Origin: Thermoleophilia bacterium
Lineage (GTDB): Bacteria > Actinomycetota > Thermoleophilia > Gaiellales > Gaiellaceae
Length of the DNA stretch: 7,780 bases
Direction of reading: 5' to 3'
Assembly (NCBI GenBank): GCA_013362295.1
Contig: JABFWJ010000271.1
Coordinates: forward strand, 1 to 7,780
Shown: positions 1 to 6,462 of the stretch, piece by piece
Layout of the letters: the number at the start of each line of letters is the position of its first letter
Position numbering within the stretch: position 1 is the first letter of the stretch
Translations under genes and position numbers: made by a program
Notes under the pieces: generated by a model
The model's input: only the letters and a program-made list of their open reading frames with translations
What the model was told of the DNA's origin: nothing
Database searches by the model: none

Positions 1-27
1 GCGTTCTTCGTGCGTCACGGCGAGCAC

Positions 28-57
28 GGTCGGGCGGCGGCGCACCGCCGCCCGACC
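28..57 (-). terminator. GC-rich hairpin after the ABC transporter genes
   Basis: A perfect 13-bp stem (28-40 paired with 45-57) closes a 4-nt loop (41-44). It begins 10 bases past the stop codon of the binding-protein gene on the minus strand. No U-tract follows in the minus-strand sense, so it is not a textbook intrinsic terminator. High-GC bacteria often end operons with such hairpins, and it could equally protect the mRNA 3' end. The stem is seen directly; the terminator role is inferred from position. Confidence 0.6.
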
Positions 58-67
58 GCAGGTGCTG

Positions 68-904
68 CTAGCAGGGCGGCATCGGAGGGAGGCTCGTTCC
101 CTCGGTCGCCTTGTAGATCGACGCGAGCTTCCCGCTCGACTGCGCCTTGCAGATGAACGAGTTGAGGAACTTCACCAGGGCGCTGTTGCCCTTCTGAACC
201 GCCCACGATCCGTACTCGACGTGGAGCGGCTTCGGGAAAGCGGCCTGCTTCAGCTGCTTGTCCGGATTCGACTTGTTGAACTGGGCGAGGAGGTAGTTCT
301 CGACGACGATCCCGTTCGCCCGACCGGTGGCGACTTCGAGGAACGCCGCGTTCTGGTCGGGGAACGACATCGACTTCGCGTTCGGGAACGTCTTCTGCAC
401 GAGCTGCTCGGCCGTCGAGCCCTGCAGCGACGTGATCGTCTTGCTCGAGTCGTTCCACGCGGCGATCGTCGCGGGTGTCGTGTCGTCCTTCCCCTGCGCG
501 AGGATCTGCGCGTACGGCACGTAGCCGCGGCTGAAGCTGACGGCCTTCTTTCGCTCGGGCGTGGCGGAGAGGCCGACAGAGACCATGTCGAACTTCTTCG
601 CGACGAGGCCGGGGATGAGGCCGTTGAAGTCGAGGTTCTTGATCTGGAGCTTGACGTGCATCCGCTTCACCAGCTCCTTCAGCAGGACGACGTCGTACCC
701 GGCCGGCTTGCCCTTCGCATCGAGGTACATCTCCGGCTTGTACTGCAGGTTCATGCCTACGACCAGCGTGCCCGGGGACTTCAGGTGGTACGGGTTGCCG
801 GCCTTCGGCGTCGCCGAAGCACCGACGGCGACGGCCGCGACCACCGCGGCTGCCAGCACGCCCGCGATCGCGACGCGACCGAACCACTGTCTTCTGCTCG
901 TCAT
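68..904 (-). CDS. ABC transporter substrate-binding protein, family 3 (polar amino acid type)
   Basis: Extracytoplasmic solute receptor that should deliver substrate to the permease/ATPase encoded just upstream. 278 aa, within the family's usual 250-300. Residues 1-31 form a signal peptide: S3-R-R-Q-W-F (Tat-like twin arginine), an Ala/Val-rich core, and an ASA cleavage site near residue 31. No lipobox Cys is present. Family 3 hallmarks follow: a YLDAKGKPAGYDV stretch (60-72) and FDMVSVGLSATPERKKAV (105-122), where R118 sits where family members bind the substrate carboxylate. The region GRANGIVVEN (194-203) carries Glu (E202) where many amino-acid binders have Asp, so the ligand may be atypical. 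C252 and the C-terminal C278 could form a disulfide. The ATG at 904 is preceded by a canonical AAGGAGG, which fixes the start. It lies 43 bases downstream of the permease and ends in TAG. Family assignment is firm; the ligand is unknown. Confidence 0.93.
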   Translation of the reverse strand: MTSRRQWFGRVAIAGVLAAAVVAAVAVGASATPKAGNPYHLKSPGTLVVGMNLQYKPEMYLDAKGKPAGYDVVLLKELVKRMHVKLQIKNLDFNGLIPGLVAKKFDMVSVGLSATPERKKAVSFSRGYVPYAQILAQGKDDTTPATIAAWNDSSKTITSLQGSTAEQLVQKTFPNAKSMSFPDQNAAFLEVATGRANGIVVENYLLAQFNKSNPDKQLKQAAFPKPLHVEYGSWAVQKGNSALVKFLNSFICKAQSSGKLASIYKATEGTSLPPMPPC

Positions 905-911
905 CTCTCTG

Positions 912-918
912 CCTCCTT
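912..918 (-). promoter_or_regulatory. Strong ribosome binding site of the binding-protein gene
   Basis: On the minus strand this reads AAGGAGG, a full anti-16S match, 7 bases before the ATG at 904. It is the only canonical Shine-Dalgarno seen among the genes in this window; the other minus-strand genes rely on overlaps or very short leaders. A strong site here fits the usual need for excess binding protein over membrane and ATPase subunits. Confidence 0.85.
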
Positions 919-947
919 CTCGTGGCCCGTCCGGGCCCTGAACTTGG

Positions 948-1700
948 TCACCTGGCGCCCGACGCTGCCTCGACGCGTTGCATCACGGTCTCGACGCGTC
1001 GCCTCCGCCGCGCGGTCGCGGCTCTCCCGACCCCACTCACGGGCGGCGTCGCCATCGACTTCTCGACGGCGCGGAAGAGGAAATCGAGCACGAACGCGGC
1101 GATCACGTAGACAGCGGCCGCGGCGGTGTAGAGCACGAAGGGCTGGAAGGTCACCGAGTTCAGGTTCTGTGTCACTCGCACGACCTCGAGCAGCCCGATC
1201 ACCGTGAACGTCGAGGTGTCCTTCACCATCCCGATGAACATGCTCCCGATGTTGGGGATCGCGATCTTGGTCGCCTGCGGCAGGACGATCTGCAGGAAGA
1301 CGCGGATCGGGCGCATGCCGAGCGCCAACCCGGCCTCACGCTGCCCGCGCGGGATCGCCTAGAGAGCGGCGCGGTAGATCTCGGCGATGAAGGCGCCGTA
1401 GAGGAGCACGAGCGCGATCACGCCGGCCTGGAAGACGGTGAAGCTCACGCCCAGGAGGAGCGACCAGCCGAAGTAGACCCAGATAACGCTGACGAGTGCA
1501 GGCACTCCGCGGAAGACGTTGATGTAGAACGCGGCGAACCACGACAGCGGCGGCTTGCTCATCCGCGCGAGAGCCAGCACCAGGCCGACGGCGACCGAGA
1601 TCACGATTGCGACGGCGGCGACCTCGAGCGCCGTCAGCAGGCCGTGGAGGAAGGCGCTCTTGTTCGTCCAGATGAGTGACCACTCGTACGCTGCGAGCAT
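948..1700 (-). pseudogene. Amino-acid ABC transporter permease (HisM/GlnP type) interrupted by an in-frame TAG
   Basis: Inner-membrane subunit of the importer. The frame opens with ATG at 1700, whose A is the last base of the ATPase stop TGA (1-base overlap, translational coupling), and closes with TGA at 948-950, giving 250 codons. Hydrophobic segments, the motif FRGVPALVSVIWVYFG in the N-terminal half, and the EAA-loop motif EAGLALGM...IVLPQA are those of HisM-type permeases. The C-terminal tail is Arg-rich. Codon 114 (1359-1361) is TAG, in the context YRAAL*AIPRGQREAG. Relatives commonly have Gln there, so a single CAG-to-TAG change explains it. The TAG falls just before the EAA loop, so the 113-aa product would lack the ATPase-contact region. 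A TTG at 1328 opens the downstream part but corresponds to an internal Leu. No other stop or frameshift is present. It could be a recent nonsense mutation, a base-call error or suppression. The permease identity is firm; the functional state is open. Confidence 0.88.
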
Positions 1701-2509
1701 CAGAGGACCGCCGCCATGAACTGCTTCGTGCGCGGATTCGTGCAGTTGTCGAGGAAGCCGCGCGGCCCGGACTCGGCGACAACGCCGTCGTCCATGAAGA
1801 CGTTGAAGTCACCGATCTCCCGCGCGAAGTTCAGCTCGTGCGTGACGATCACCATCGTCATCCCCGATTCGGCAACGAACCTCATCACGGCCAGCACCTC
1901 GCCGACGAGCTCCGGGTCGAGCGCCGACGTCGGCTCGTCGAAGAGCATGATCTTCGGATCGAGGCTGAGCGCGCGCGCGATCGCGACGCGCTGCTGCTGG
2001 CCGCCCGACAGCTCCCCAGGGAAGCGCGCCGCGAACCGCAACAGTCCGACCTGCCGCAGCGCCGCGGCTGCCCGCTCCTCGGCCTCCCGGCGCCCCATGC
2101 CCTTGGCCGCGCGGAGCGGCAGGGCGACGTTGTGCAGCGCCGGCAGGTGCGGGAAGAGATTGAACTGCTGGAACACCATCCCGACGCGGCGTCGTAGCTC
2201 GACGGGGTCGCCGCGCTTCACGCCCTTCGCGACCGGCCCGTACTCGACACCGAGCACGCGCACCGACCCTGCGCTCGGCTCCTCGAGCAGGTTGATCGTG
2301 CGCAGCAGCGTCGACTTGCCCGAGCCGGACGGGCCGAAGACGACGACGTGCTCGCCGGAGTGGACCGTCAGGTCGACGCCGTGCAGCACCTCGGTCGTCC
2401 CGAACGACTTCCTGATCCCCTCGAGCTTGACCACGACGTCGCCTCGGACACCGGGTCCCTCCGGGATCGGCGCAGCGGAGGGGTTCGCCGTCGTCAACGT
2501 TGTCCGCAT
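1700..2509 (-). CDS. Amino-acid ABC transporter ATP-binding protein (GlnQ/HisP type)
   Basis: Cytoplasmic ATPase that powers the importer with the adjacent permease and binding protein. 269 aa from the chosen ATG. All nucleotide-binding motifs are intact: Walker A GPSGSGKST (59-67), Q-loop Q115 in VGMVFQQFNLFPH, signature LSGGQQQR (167-174), Walker B IMLFDE (187-192) with D-loop SALD, and switch His H224 in VTHEL. The FNLFPH wording after the Q-loop and the overall pattern are those of polar-amino-acid transporters. The frame is open up to 2635, but that longer start would lie upstream of the promoter at 2527-2556 and inside the inverted repeat, and its extra 42 residues look non-coding. I therefore place the start at 2509. 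There is no Shine-Dalgarno, and the predicted leader is only about 10 nt. The first roughly 25 residues are a low-complexity extension before the domain starts at VVKLEGI, so a GTG inside it is a less likely alternative. The stop TGA overlaps the permease ATG. Confidence 0.93.
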   Translation of the reverse strand: MRTTLTTANPSAAPIPEGPGVRGDVVVKLEGIRKSFGTTEVLHGVDLTVHSGEHVVVFGPSGSGKSTLLRTINLLEEPSAGSVRVLGVEYGPVAKGVKRGDPVELRRRVGMVFQQFNLFPHLPALHNVALPLRAAKGMGRREAEERAAAALRQVGLLRFAARFPGELSGGQQQRVAIARALSLDPKIMLFDEPTSALDPELVGEVLAVMRFVAESGMTMVIVTHELNFAREIGDFNVFMDDGVVAESGPRGFLDNCTNPRTKQFMAAVL

Positions 2510-2526
2510 CGTGCCCGTATGTGCGG

Positions 2527-2556
2527 ATAGTGGACGAGTGTGCGGGTCCGTGTCAA
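2527..2556 (-). promoter_or_regulatory. Sigma-70-type promoter for the ABC transporter genes
   Basis: On the minus strand, a perfect -35 TTGACA (2551-2556) is followed by an 18-nt spacer and CACTAT (2527-2532), which keeps the key A2, A5 and T6 of a -10 box. Transcription would begin about 10 bases before the ATG at 2509, giving a near-leaderless message. This matches the missing Shine-Dalgarno and argues against the upstream start at 2635. The elements are seen directly; activity is inferred. Confidence 0.6.
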
Positions 2557-2586
2557 GCGAGTGAACGTGCCGGTGACGAGGCAGTC

Positions 2587-2662
2587 CTAGAGGCTTGATG
2601 TGAATTCCTGGCACGCACGGATGGTGGGCCCGCAAGCACCGGAATCCACATCAAGCCTCTAG
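2587..2662 (-). repeat. 22-bp imperfect inverted repeat spanning the SDR stop codon
   Basis: Arms 2587-2608 and 2641-2662 are reverse complements over 22 positions with a single mismatch (2603 against 2646). They enclose 32 bases. Both arms begin and end with CTAG, and the TAG stop of the upstream SDR gene lies inside one arm. In the minus-strand transcript this would form a long hairpin at the 3' end of the oxidoreductase mRNA. There is no U-tract. Candidate roles are transcription termination or mRNA 3'-end protection, a factor-binding palindrome upstream of the ABC promoter, or the relic of a small palindromic element. The repeat is certain; the role is not. Confidence 0.85.
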
Positions 2663-3414
2663 CGGATATAGGAGGCACCGTTGAGGTCGATCGTCGCGCC
2701 GGTCAGGTGCCGGCACGCGCCGCTCGCGAGGAAGGCGATCAGCGATCCGACCTCGTCGGCCGGCGCCATCTCACCCATCGCCAGGATCGCATTCACGTTG
2801 TCGATGCCGCCGCGCGAGGTCGCCGAGATCTCGGACATCCGCGTCCGGACGATCCCCGGCGCGACGACGTACGCGAGCACGCCGTCCCTGGCGTAGTTGC
2901 GCGCCACGGTCTGCGTGACCGCCTTCACGGCCGCCTTCGACGCTGCGTACGCCGAGAGCGACGGGATCGCCGAGCCCTGTTGCGCCGCCCAGCTCGACAC
3001 CGTGATCACGATGCCGCCGCCGCTCGCGCGGAAATGCGCGACAGCCTCGCGGATCAGGCTGACGGTCTCGAGCACGTTGACGCGCAGGACCGCATCCCAG
3101 CCTGCGTCCCACTCCTCGTCGCTGCCCTCGAACGGCGTCTCAGGTGCGATCGCCGCGTTGGCGACGACGACGTCGATGCGGCGGCGCCAGGCGACGGCTT
3201 CGCGCCAGAGCGCGCGCGCCGAGCCGGGTTGCGACAGGTCCGCCTGCACGAGCAGCTTACGGTCGTCCGGCAGTGCCGCGACCGCCTCGGCGGCGCCGTC
3301 GGCGTATGTGCCGTAGTGGGCGATGACGCTCGCACCGGATTCCGCAATGGCCGCGGCAGCGGCGGCACCGATCCCGCGTGACGCGCCGGTGACGAGGACG
3401 ACCCGGCCGGTCAC
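2659..3414 (-). CDS. SDR family NAD(P)-dependent oxidoreductase (FabG-like), first of two
   Basis: Classical short-chain dehydrogenase/reductase acting on an unknown alcohol/ketone pair in the cytoplasm. 251 aa, a normal length. Cofactor motif TGASRGIG (9-16), NAA motif (86-88), structural N113 in RVNVLE, catalytic Ser (S140/S141) and the YxxxK pair Y156/K160, so the active site looks complete. H33-Y34 after the second strand, instead of an acidic residue, leaves cofactor preference undecided. The start is GTG at 3414, overlapping the TGA of the upstream SDR gene by 4 bases (GTGA). Its own TAG stop lies in a long inverted repeat. It is the last gene of a coupled three-gene oxidoreductase block. 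Similarity to 3-oxoacyl-ACP reductases is generic for the family and does not imply fatty-acid synthesis. Confidence 0.9.
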   Translation of the reverse strand: MTGRVVLVTGASRGIGAAAAAAIAESGASVIAHYGTYADGAAEAVAALPDDRKLLVQADLSQPGSARALWREAVAWRRRIDVVVANAAIAPETPFEGSDEEWDAGWDAVLRVNVLETVSLIREAVAHFRASGGGIVITVSSWAAQQGSAIPSLSAYAASKAAVKAVTQTVARNYARDGVLAYVVAPGIVRTRMSEISATSRGGIDNVNAILAMGEMAPADEVGSLIAFLASGACRHLTGATIDLNGASYIR

Positions 3415-4142
3415 GCGATACCCGCGTCGACCGGGAGCAGGTGCCCGGTGATGCCGGACGAGAGATCGCTCGCGAGGAAGAGCGCGGCGGCGGCGACCTC
3501 ATCGATCGTCGCCATCCGGCCGAGAGCCGTCTGCCGCGCGGCCGCCGCCAGCGCCTCCTCGACCGGGAGGCCGAGCTCGCGCTCACGCCGCTGCATCCGG
3601 GCGAGGAGCGCCCCGGTTGCGATCGGCCCCGGACCGAGCGCGTTGACGCGGATGCCGCGCCTGCCGAGCTCGAGCGCCGCCGACCGCACGATCCCCAGGA
3701 CTGCGTGCTTGCTGGCGACGTACCCGGCGATGTTCGGGTCGCCCCGCCACGAGTTGAGCGAACCGATCGCGACGATCGCCCCGCCGTCGGTCAGCCGCGC
3801 ATGCTTGAACGTGGAGATCATCCCGCGAACGTTGACGCGGAAGACGTCGTCCCACTCGTCGAGGTCGAGCTCGGCGACCGGCGTCCAGCCGGGGACGACC
3901 CCGGCGGCCGCCACGAGCACGTCGATCGAGCTCACCTGCTCGAACGCAGCCGCGACCGACTTATCGTCGCGGACGTCGACGCCGATCGATCTCCAGCCGG
4001 GGGGCACGTCGCGATCTGCGGCCGACGGCAGGTCGACGACGAAGCCGCGTGCACCCTCGGCGTGGAAGCGGCGGACGATACCGGCGCCGAGCCCATTCGC
4101 GCCGCCGGTCACCGCGACGGTCCTGCCGTCGAGCAGGCTCAC
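3411..4142 (-). CDS. SDR family NAD(P)-dependent oxidoreductase, second of two
   Basis: A second classical SDR, 243 aa from GTG at 4142. Cofactor motif TGGANGLG (12-19). V36-D37 at the end of the second strand (GFVVDLP) suggests NAD rather than NADP, since Asp there normally binds the adenine ribose. VAAAG (77-81) stands in for the usual NNAG. N104, S128, Y141 and K145 form the catalytic set with normal spacing. The frame is open well upstream (to 4811), but that extension is an Arg-rich antisense shadow of the neighbouring gene. The GTG at 4142 overlaps the upstream TGA by 4 bases (GTGA), as at the next junction, which supports this start. It differs clearly from the other SDR, so the pair probably catalyse different steps or act on different substrates rather than being a recent duplication. 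Substrate unknown. Confidence 0.9.
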   Translation of the reverse strand: MSLLDGRTVAVTGGANGLGAGIVRRFHAEGARGFVVDLPSAADRDVPPGWRSIGVDVRDDKSVAAAFEQVSSIDVLVAAAGVVPGWTPVAELDLDEWDDVFRVNVRGMISTFKHARLTDGGAIVAIGSLNSWRGDPNIAGYVASKHAVLGIVRSAALELGRRGIRVNALGPGPIATGALLARMQRRERELGLPVEEALAAAARQTALGRMATIDEVAAAALFLASDLSSGITGHLLPVDAGIA

Positions 4143-4993
4143 GCGACGGCGCCTGCCAGCCGCTCGAAGTCGGCGGCGTGGTCGCCGCCGCTCCAGTCGA
4201 GGTCGACGATCACCTCGTCGACACGCGCGGCGGCGAGCGCGGGCAGCAGCCGCGCGACCTCGTCGCTGCGCCCGGCGCTGTCGACGATCCGCAGCACGAC
4301 CTGCAGGGCGCCGGGATCGCGGCCGGCGTCTCGCGCCGCCGACTCGATCGCGCCCCTCGCCGCCTCGATCTCGGCCGTGTCGATTGCGTCGAGCGACTGC
4401 TGGCCGAGCCAGCCGTCGCCGATGCTCCCGGCGCGCCGCAATGCCGGCTTCGCGTGGCCGCCGACGAGCACCGGGACGTCGTGCGCGGGCGTCGGCAGAC
4501 TGAGGACGCCCTCCGACAGCTGTCCCGTCCACGCCGCGCGCAGCGTGGCGATCGCCTCGACGAAGCGCGTGCCGCGGCTCTCGAACGGGACCCCGAGAGC
4601 TGCGAACTCCTCCGCCAGCCAGCCGGCGCCGACGCCGAGCTTCAGCCGACCGCCGCTGACGACGTCGAGCGAGGCCGCCTGCTTCGCGACGACGACGGGG
4701 TTCCGCAACGGCAACACGAGAACGGCCGTTCCGAACGTAGCGCGCTCCGTCGCCGCCGCGATCAGCGCGAGCGCGACGACCGCGTCGAGATACGGCGTCG
4801 ACGTCGCCCACGTCGCGCGGCCGTCCGCCGCGAATGGATACCGAGACTCGATCTCCTCCGGCAGCACGACGTGGTCGCTGACCCAGAGCGACTCGAAACC
4901 GGCCCGCTCGAGAGTGCCCGCCATCTCCGCGATCCCGATCTCCGTCGGCAGCGGCCCGCTGTTCGGGACCTTGGCGCCGATCCGCACACTCAT
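4139..4993 (-). CDS. Luciferase-like (LLM class) F420/FMN-dependent oxidoreductase
   Basis: Predicted TIM-barrel flavin- or F420-dependent oxidoreductase, 284 aa, close to the usual 280-300. Diagnostic stretches are AGFESLWVSDHVVLP (31-45), TFGTAVLVLPLRNPVVVAKQAA (86-107), and SGGRLKLGVGAGWLAEEFAALG (113-134) followed by SRGTRFVEAI. These match the actinobacterial F420-dependent subclass, though F420 against FMN cannot be settled here. The start is ATG at 4993. No Shine-Dalgarno precedes it, and a TTGACT element upstream fits leaderless transcription. The stop TGA overlaps the GTG of the next SDR by 4 bases. It is the first gene of the coupled minus-strand block and divergent from the dehydrogenase at 5071. 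Family confidence is high, substrate unknown. Confidence 0.9.
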   Translation of the reverse strand: MSVRIGAKVPNSGPLPTEIGIAEMAGTLERAGFESLWVSDHVVLPEEIESRYPFAADGRATWATSTPYLDAVVALALIAAATERATFGTAVLVLPLRNPVVVAKQAASLDVVSGGRLKLGVGAGWLAEEFAALGVPFESRGTRFVEAIATLRAAWTGQLSEGVLSLPTPAHDVPVLVGGHAKPALRRAGSIGDGWLGQQSLDAIDTAEIEAARGAIESAARDAGRDPGALQVVLRIVDSAGRSDEVARLLPALAAARVDEVIVDLDWSGGDHAADFERLAGAVA

Positions 4994-5001
4994 CCGATCA
5001 G

Positions 5002-5029
5002 ACGATCACGCCGGCCGCGACGAAGTCAA
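5002..5029 (-). promoter_or_regulatory. Candidate promoter for the oxidoreductase block in the 77-bp divergent spacer
   Basis: On the minus strand, TTGACT (5024-5029) is a 5/6 match to the -35 box. A 16-nt spacer leads to GATCGT (5002-5007), a weak -10. Transcription would start at or just before the ATG at 4993. The spacer also holds a direct repeat, TGATCG, twice just before that ATG. On the plus strand a TAGCGT (5056-5061) could serve as a -10 for the gene at 5071, but no good -35 is visible. Weak evidence overall. Confidence 0.35.
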
Positions 5030-5070
5030 GGCCCGGCGCACCCCGCGGGCGCCGATAGCGTCTGCGGTCG

Positions 5071-6024
5071 ATGGCCGAGCAGATCGCAGTCGTCGGCGGC
5101 GGTTCGATCGGTGTCGCATGGGCGCTGAGCTTCGCCCGCGCGGGGTTCGACGTGGCGGTGCACGACCCCGATCCGCAGCGACGGGAGGCTGTCCGGCACG
5201 AGCTGCGCGACCGACTCGACGATCTCGCGTCGTTCGATCTCATCGACGAGCCGTGCGAGACGATCGCCGCGCGCGTCACGGCCCACGACGACCTCGCACC
5301 GGCGGTCGCCGGCCGGTCCTACGTCCAGGAGTGCGCACCCGAGTCGCTCGATCTCAAGCGCGACCTGTTCGCCCGGCTCGACGTGGCGACCCGGCCGGAC
5401 GCGGTGCTCGCGTCGTCGTCGTCCGCGCTGCCGTGCTCGGCCTTCGCCGGAGAGCTGCCGGGCCGGGAGCGGTGCCTCGTCGCCCATCCGGGCAACCCGC
5501 CCTACCTGCTCCCTGTCGTCGAGCTCGTGCCGGCGCCCTTCACCCGCCGCGACGTCGTCGAGCAGGCCGAGCAGCTCCTCGGGCGTGCGGGCTTGCGCGT
5601 GGTGCACGTGCGCAAGGAGGTCAAGGGTTTCGTCTTCAACCGCCTGCAGGGCGCGCTGCTCCGCGAGGCGTACTGTCTCGTGCGCGACGGCGTCGCGTCC
5701 GTCGACGACGTCGACCGCGTCGTCCGCGACGGCCTCGGGCGCCGCTGGTCGTTCATCGGCCCGTTCGAGACGGTCGACCTGAACACGCGCGGCGGCATCG
5801 AGGCGCACGCCGCGCGCATGGGCCCTGCGTACGAGCGGATGGGGGCCGAGCGCGGCCAGCACGACCCGTGGACGCCCGAGCTCGTGCAGCAGGTCACGGC
5901 AGAGCGGCGGGAGCTCCTGGCGCTGGAACGGTGGGACGAACGGGTGGCGTGGCGCGACCGGATGCTGATGGCGCTCGAACGTGCCCGCCGCGACGGCAGC
6001 GGCGCCGGCGCGAAGCGCCCGTAG
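5071..6024 (+). CDS. 3-hydroxyacyl-CoA dehydrogenase superfamily protein (lambda-crystallin / L-gulonate 3-dehydrogenase-like)
   Basis: NAD-dependent dehydrogenase, 317 aa, very close to the roughly 320 aa of lambda-crystallin/L-gulonate 3-dehydrogenase. N-terminal Rossmann motif GGGSIG (9-14), with D32 at the end of the second strand favouring NAD. The QECAPE stretch (86-91) and the Ser run (115-118) follow. A His-Glu dyad (H139 in AHPGNPPYLLP and E151 in VELVP) has the 12-residue spacing of the 3-hydroxyacyl-CoA dehydrogenase active site. The C-terminal domain opens with KGFVFNRLQGALLREA (185-200, N190) and has FIGPFETVDLN (228-238), which is typical of the lambda-crystallin branch. L-carnitine dehydrogenase is a related alternative, and an acyl-CoA substrate is not excluded. 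ATG at 5071 has no Shine-Dalgarno. The gene is divergent from the LLM/SDR block and probably works with it. The stop is TAG. Confidence 0.88.
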   Translation: MAEQIAVVGGGSIGVAWALSFARAGFDVAVHDPDPQRREAVRHELRDRLDDLASFDLIDEPCETIAARVTAHDDLAPAVAGRSYVQECAPESLDLKRDLFARLDVATRPDAVLASSSSALPCSAFAGELPGRERCLVAHPGNPPYLLPVVELVPAPFTRRDVVEQAEQLLGRAGLRVVHVRKEVKGFVFNRLQGALLREAYCLVRDGVASVDDVDRVVRDGLGRRWSFIGPFETVDLNTRGGIEAHAARMGPAYERMGAERGQHDPWTPELVQQVTAERRELLALERWDERVAWRDRMLMALERARRDGSGAGAKRP

Positions 6025-6090
6025 AGACTCGTGCGGTGCACCGGTCACTCGAACTCGCAGGTTCTCCTCGCGATCGACGCGCACGAGTTT
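6025..6090 (+). terminator. Long-loop inverted repeat after the dehydrogenase gene (possible terminator)
   Basis: ACTCGTGCG (6027-6035) and its exact reverse complement (6080-6088) pair over 9 bp. The stem extends by a G-T and an A-T pair at the base. The 44-nt loop contains a short palindrome, GGTGCACC. Three T residues (6088-6090) sit at the 3' edge. It begins directly after the TAG at 6022-6024. The large loop makes it a weak intrinsic terminator; it may instead mark the edge of the conserved block. Confidence 0.35.
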
Positions 6091-6181
6091 GAGGCTGTGC
6101 GGGGTGAAACGACAATCGCGGAAGAGGCGGCGCTGTGTGCTACTCGCGACTTCTCAACTGAAGCGGTCTAGGATCTCGGCG

Positions 6182-6460
6182 ATGCTGGTGGCGCTCAGAC
6201 TGCACCGCGCTGGGCGGCCCGACTATGACTTGGCGGTCGAGTCACCCGGTGAGGATGCTGATCCGTGGGTCGTGCTCCGTGCCCACGCGGATACAGAGGG
6301 CCGGATTGTGCTGGGCGACCGTGAGTGGTGCCGGCTCGAGGAGATTGTCCACGCGGAATTCGTGGAGCCGAAACGGGTAGAGGGGCCAGAGTTCGAGCGT
6401 GGACTTCAGGATGAAGACGTCGCCGACGCGCTGGACGAAAGCTACGAGCGTCCGCGGTAG
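6182..6460 (+). CDS. Hypothetical protein, 92 aa
   Basis: I do not recognise the family. From ATG at 6182 the product starts MLVALRLHRAGRPDYDLAVE, is rich in Glu/Asp and Arg, and has no membrane segment or signal peptide. It reads as a small soluble acidic protein with a GRPDYDLAV...WVVLRAH...GRIVLGDREW pattern that suggests a beta-rich N-terminal half and a helical, acidic C-terminus. Third codon positions are mostly G/C, supporting real coding. AGGA (6170-6173) lies 8 bases before the ATG. TAGGAT (6169-6174) could alternatively be a -10 giving a leaderless message. The frame is open upstream to 5981, but that part overlaps the dehydrogenase gene and looks non-coding. A 30-codon frame starts 2 bases after its stop. 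Confidence 0.55.
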   Translation: MLVALRLHRAGRPDYDLAVESPGEDADPWVVLRAHADTEGRIVLGDREWCRLEEIVHAEFVEPKRVEGPEFERGLQDEDVADALDESYERPR

Positions 6461-6462
6461 CG

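Noticed and set aside
948..1328. Treating the downstream half of the permease as a separate gene starting at TTG 1328
   Set aside because: It is in the same frame as the upstream half, starts in the middle of the EAA loop, lacks a ribosome binding site, and the two parts join into one normal-length permease.
1359..1361. Genome-wide reassignment of TAG to an amino acid
   Set aside because: At least five neighbouring frames end at TAG at sensible places (68, 2659, 6022, 6458, 7255), so TAG acts as a normal stop here.
6047..6054. ACTCGAAC as a possible attachment-site copy of the tRNA-Gly T-loop
   Set aside because: Only 8 bases match, and flanking bases diverge at once; real tRNA attachment duplications are longer and reach the tRNA 3' end.
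3441..6092. An 883-codon open frame on the plus strand, largely antisense to the SDR and luciferase-like genes
   Set aside because: The translation is Arg/Pro/Ala-rich without domain character and covers three firm minus-strand genes and part of the dehydrogenase gene in another frame. Stop-free shadows are common in GC-rich DNA.
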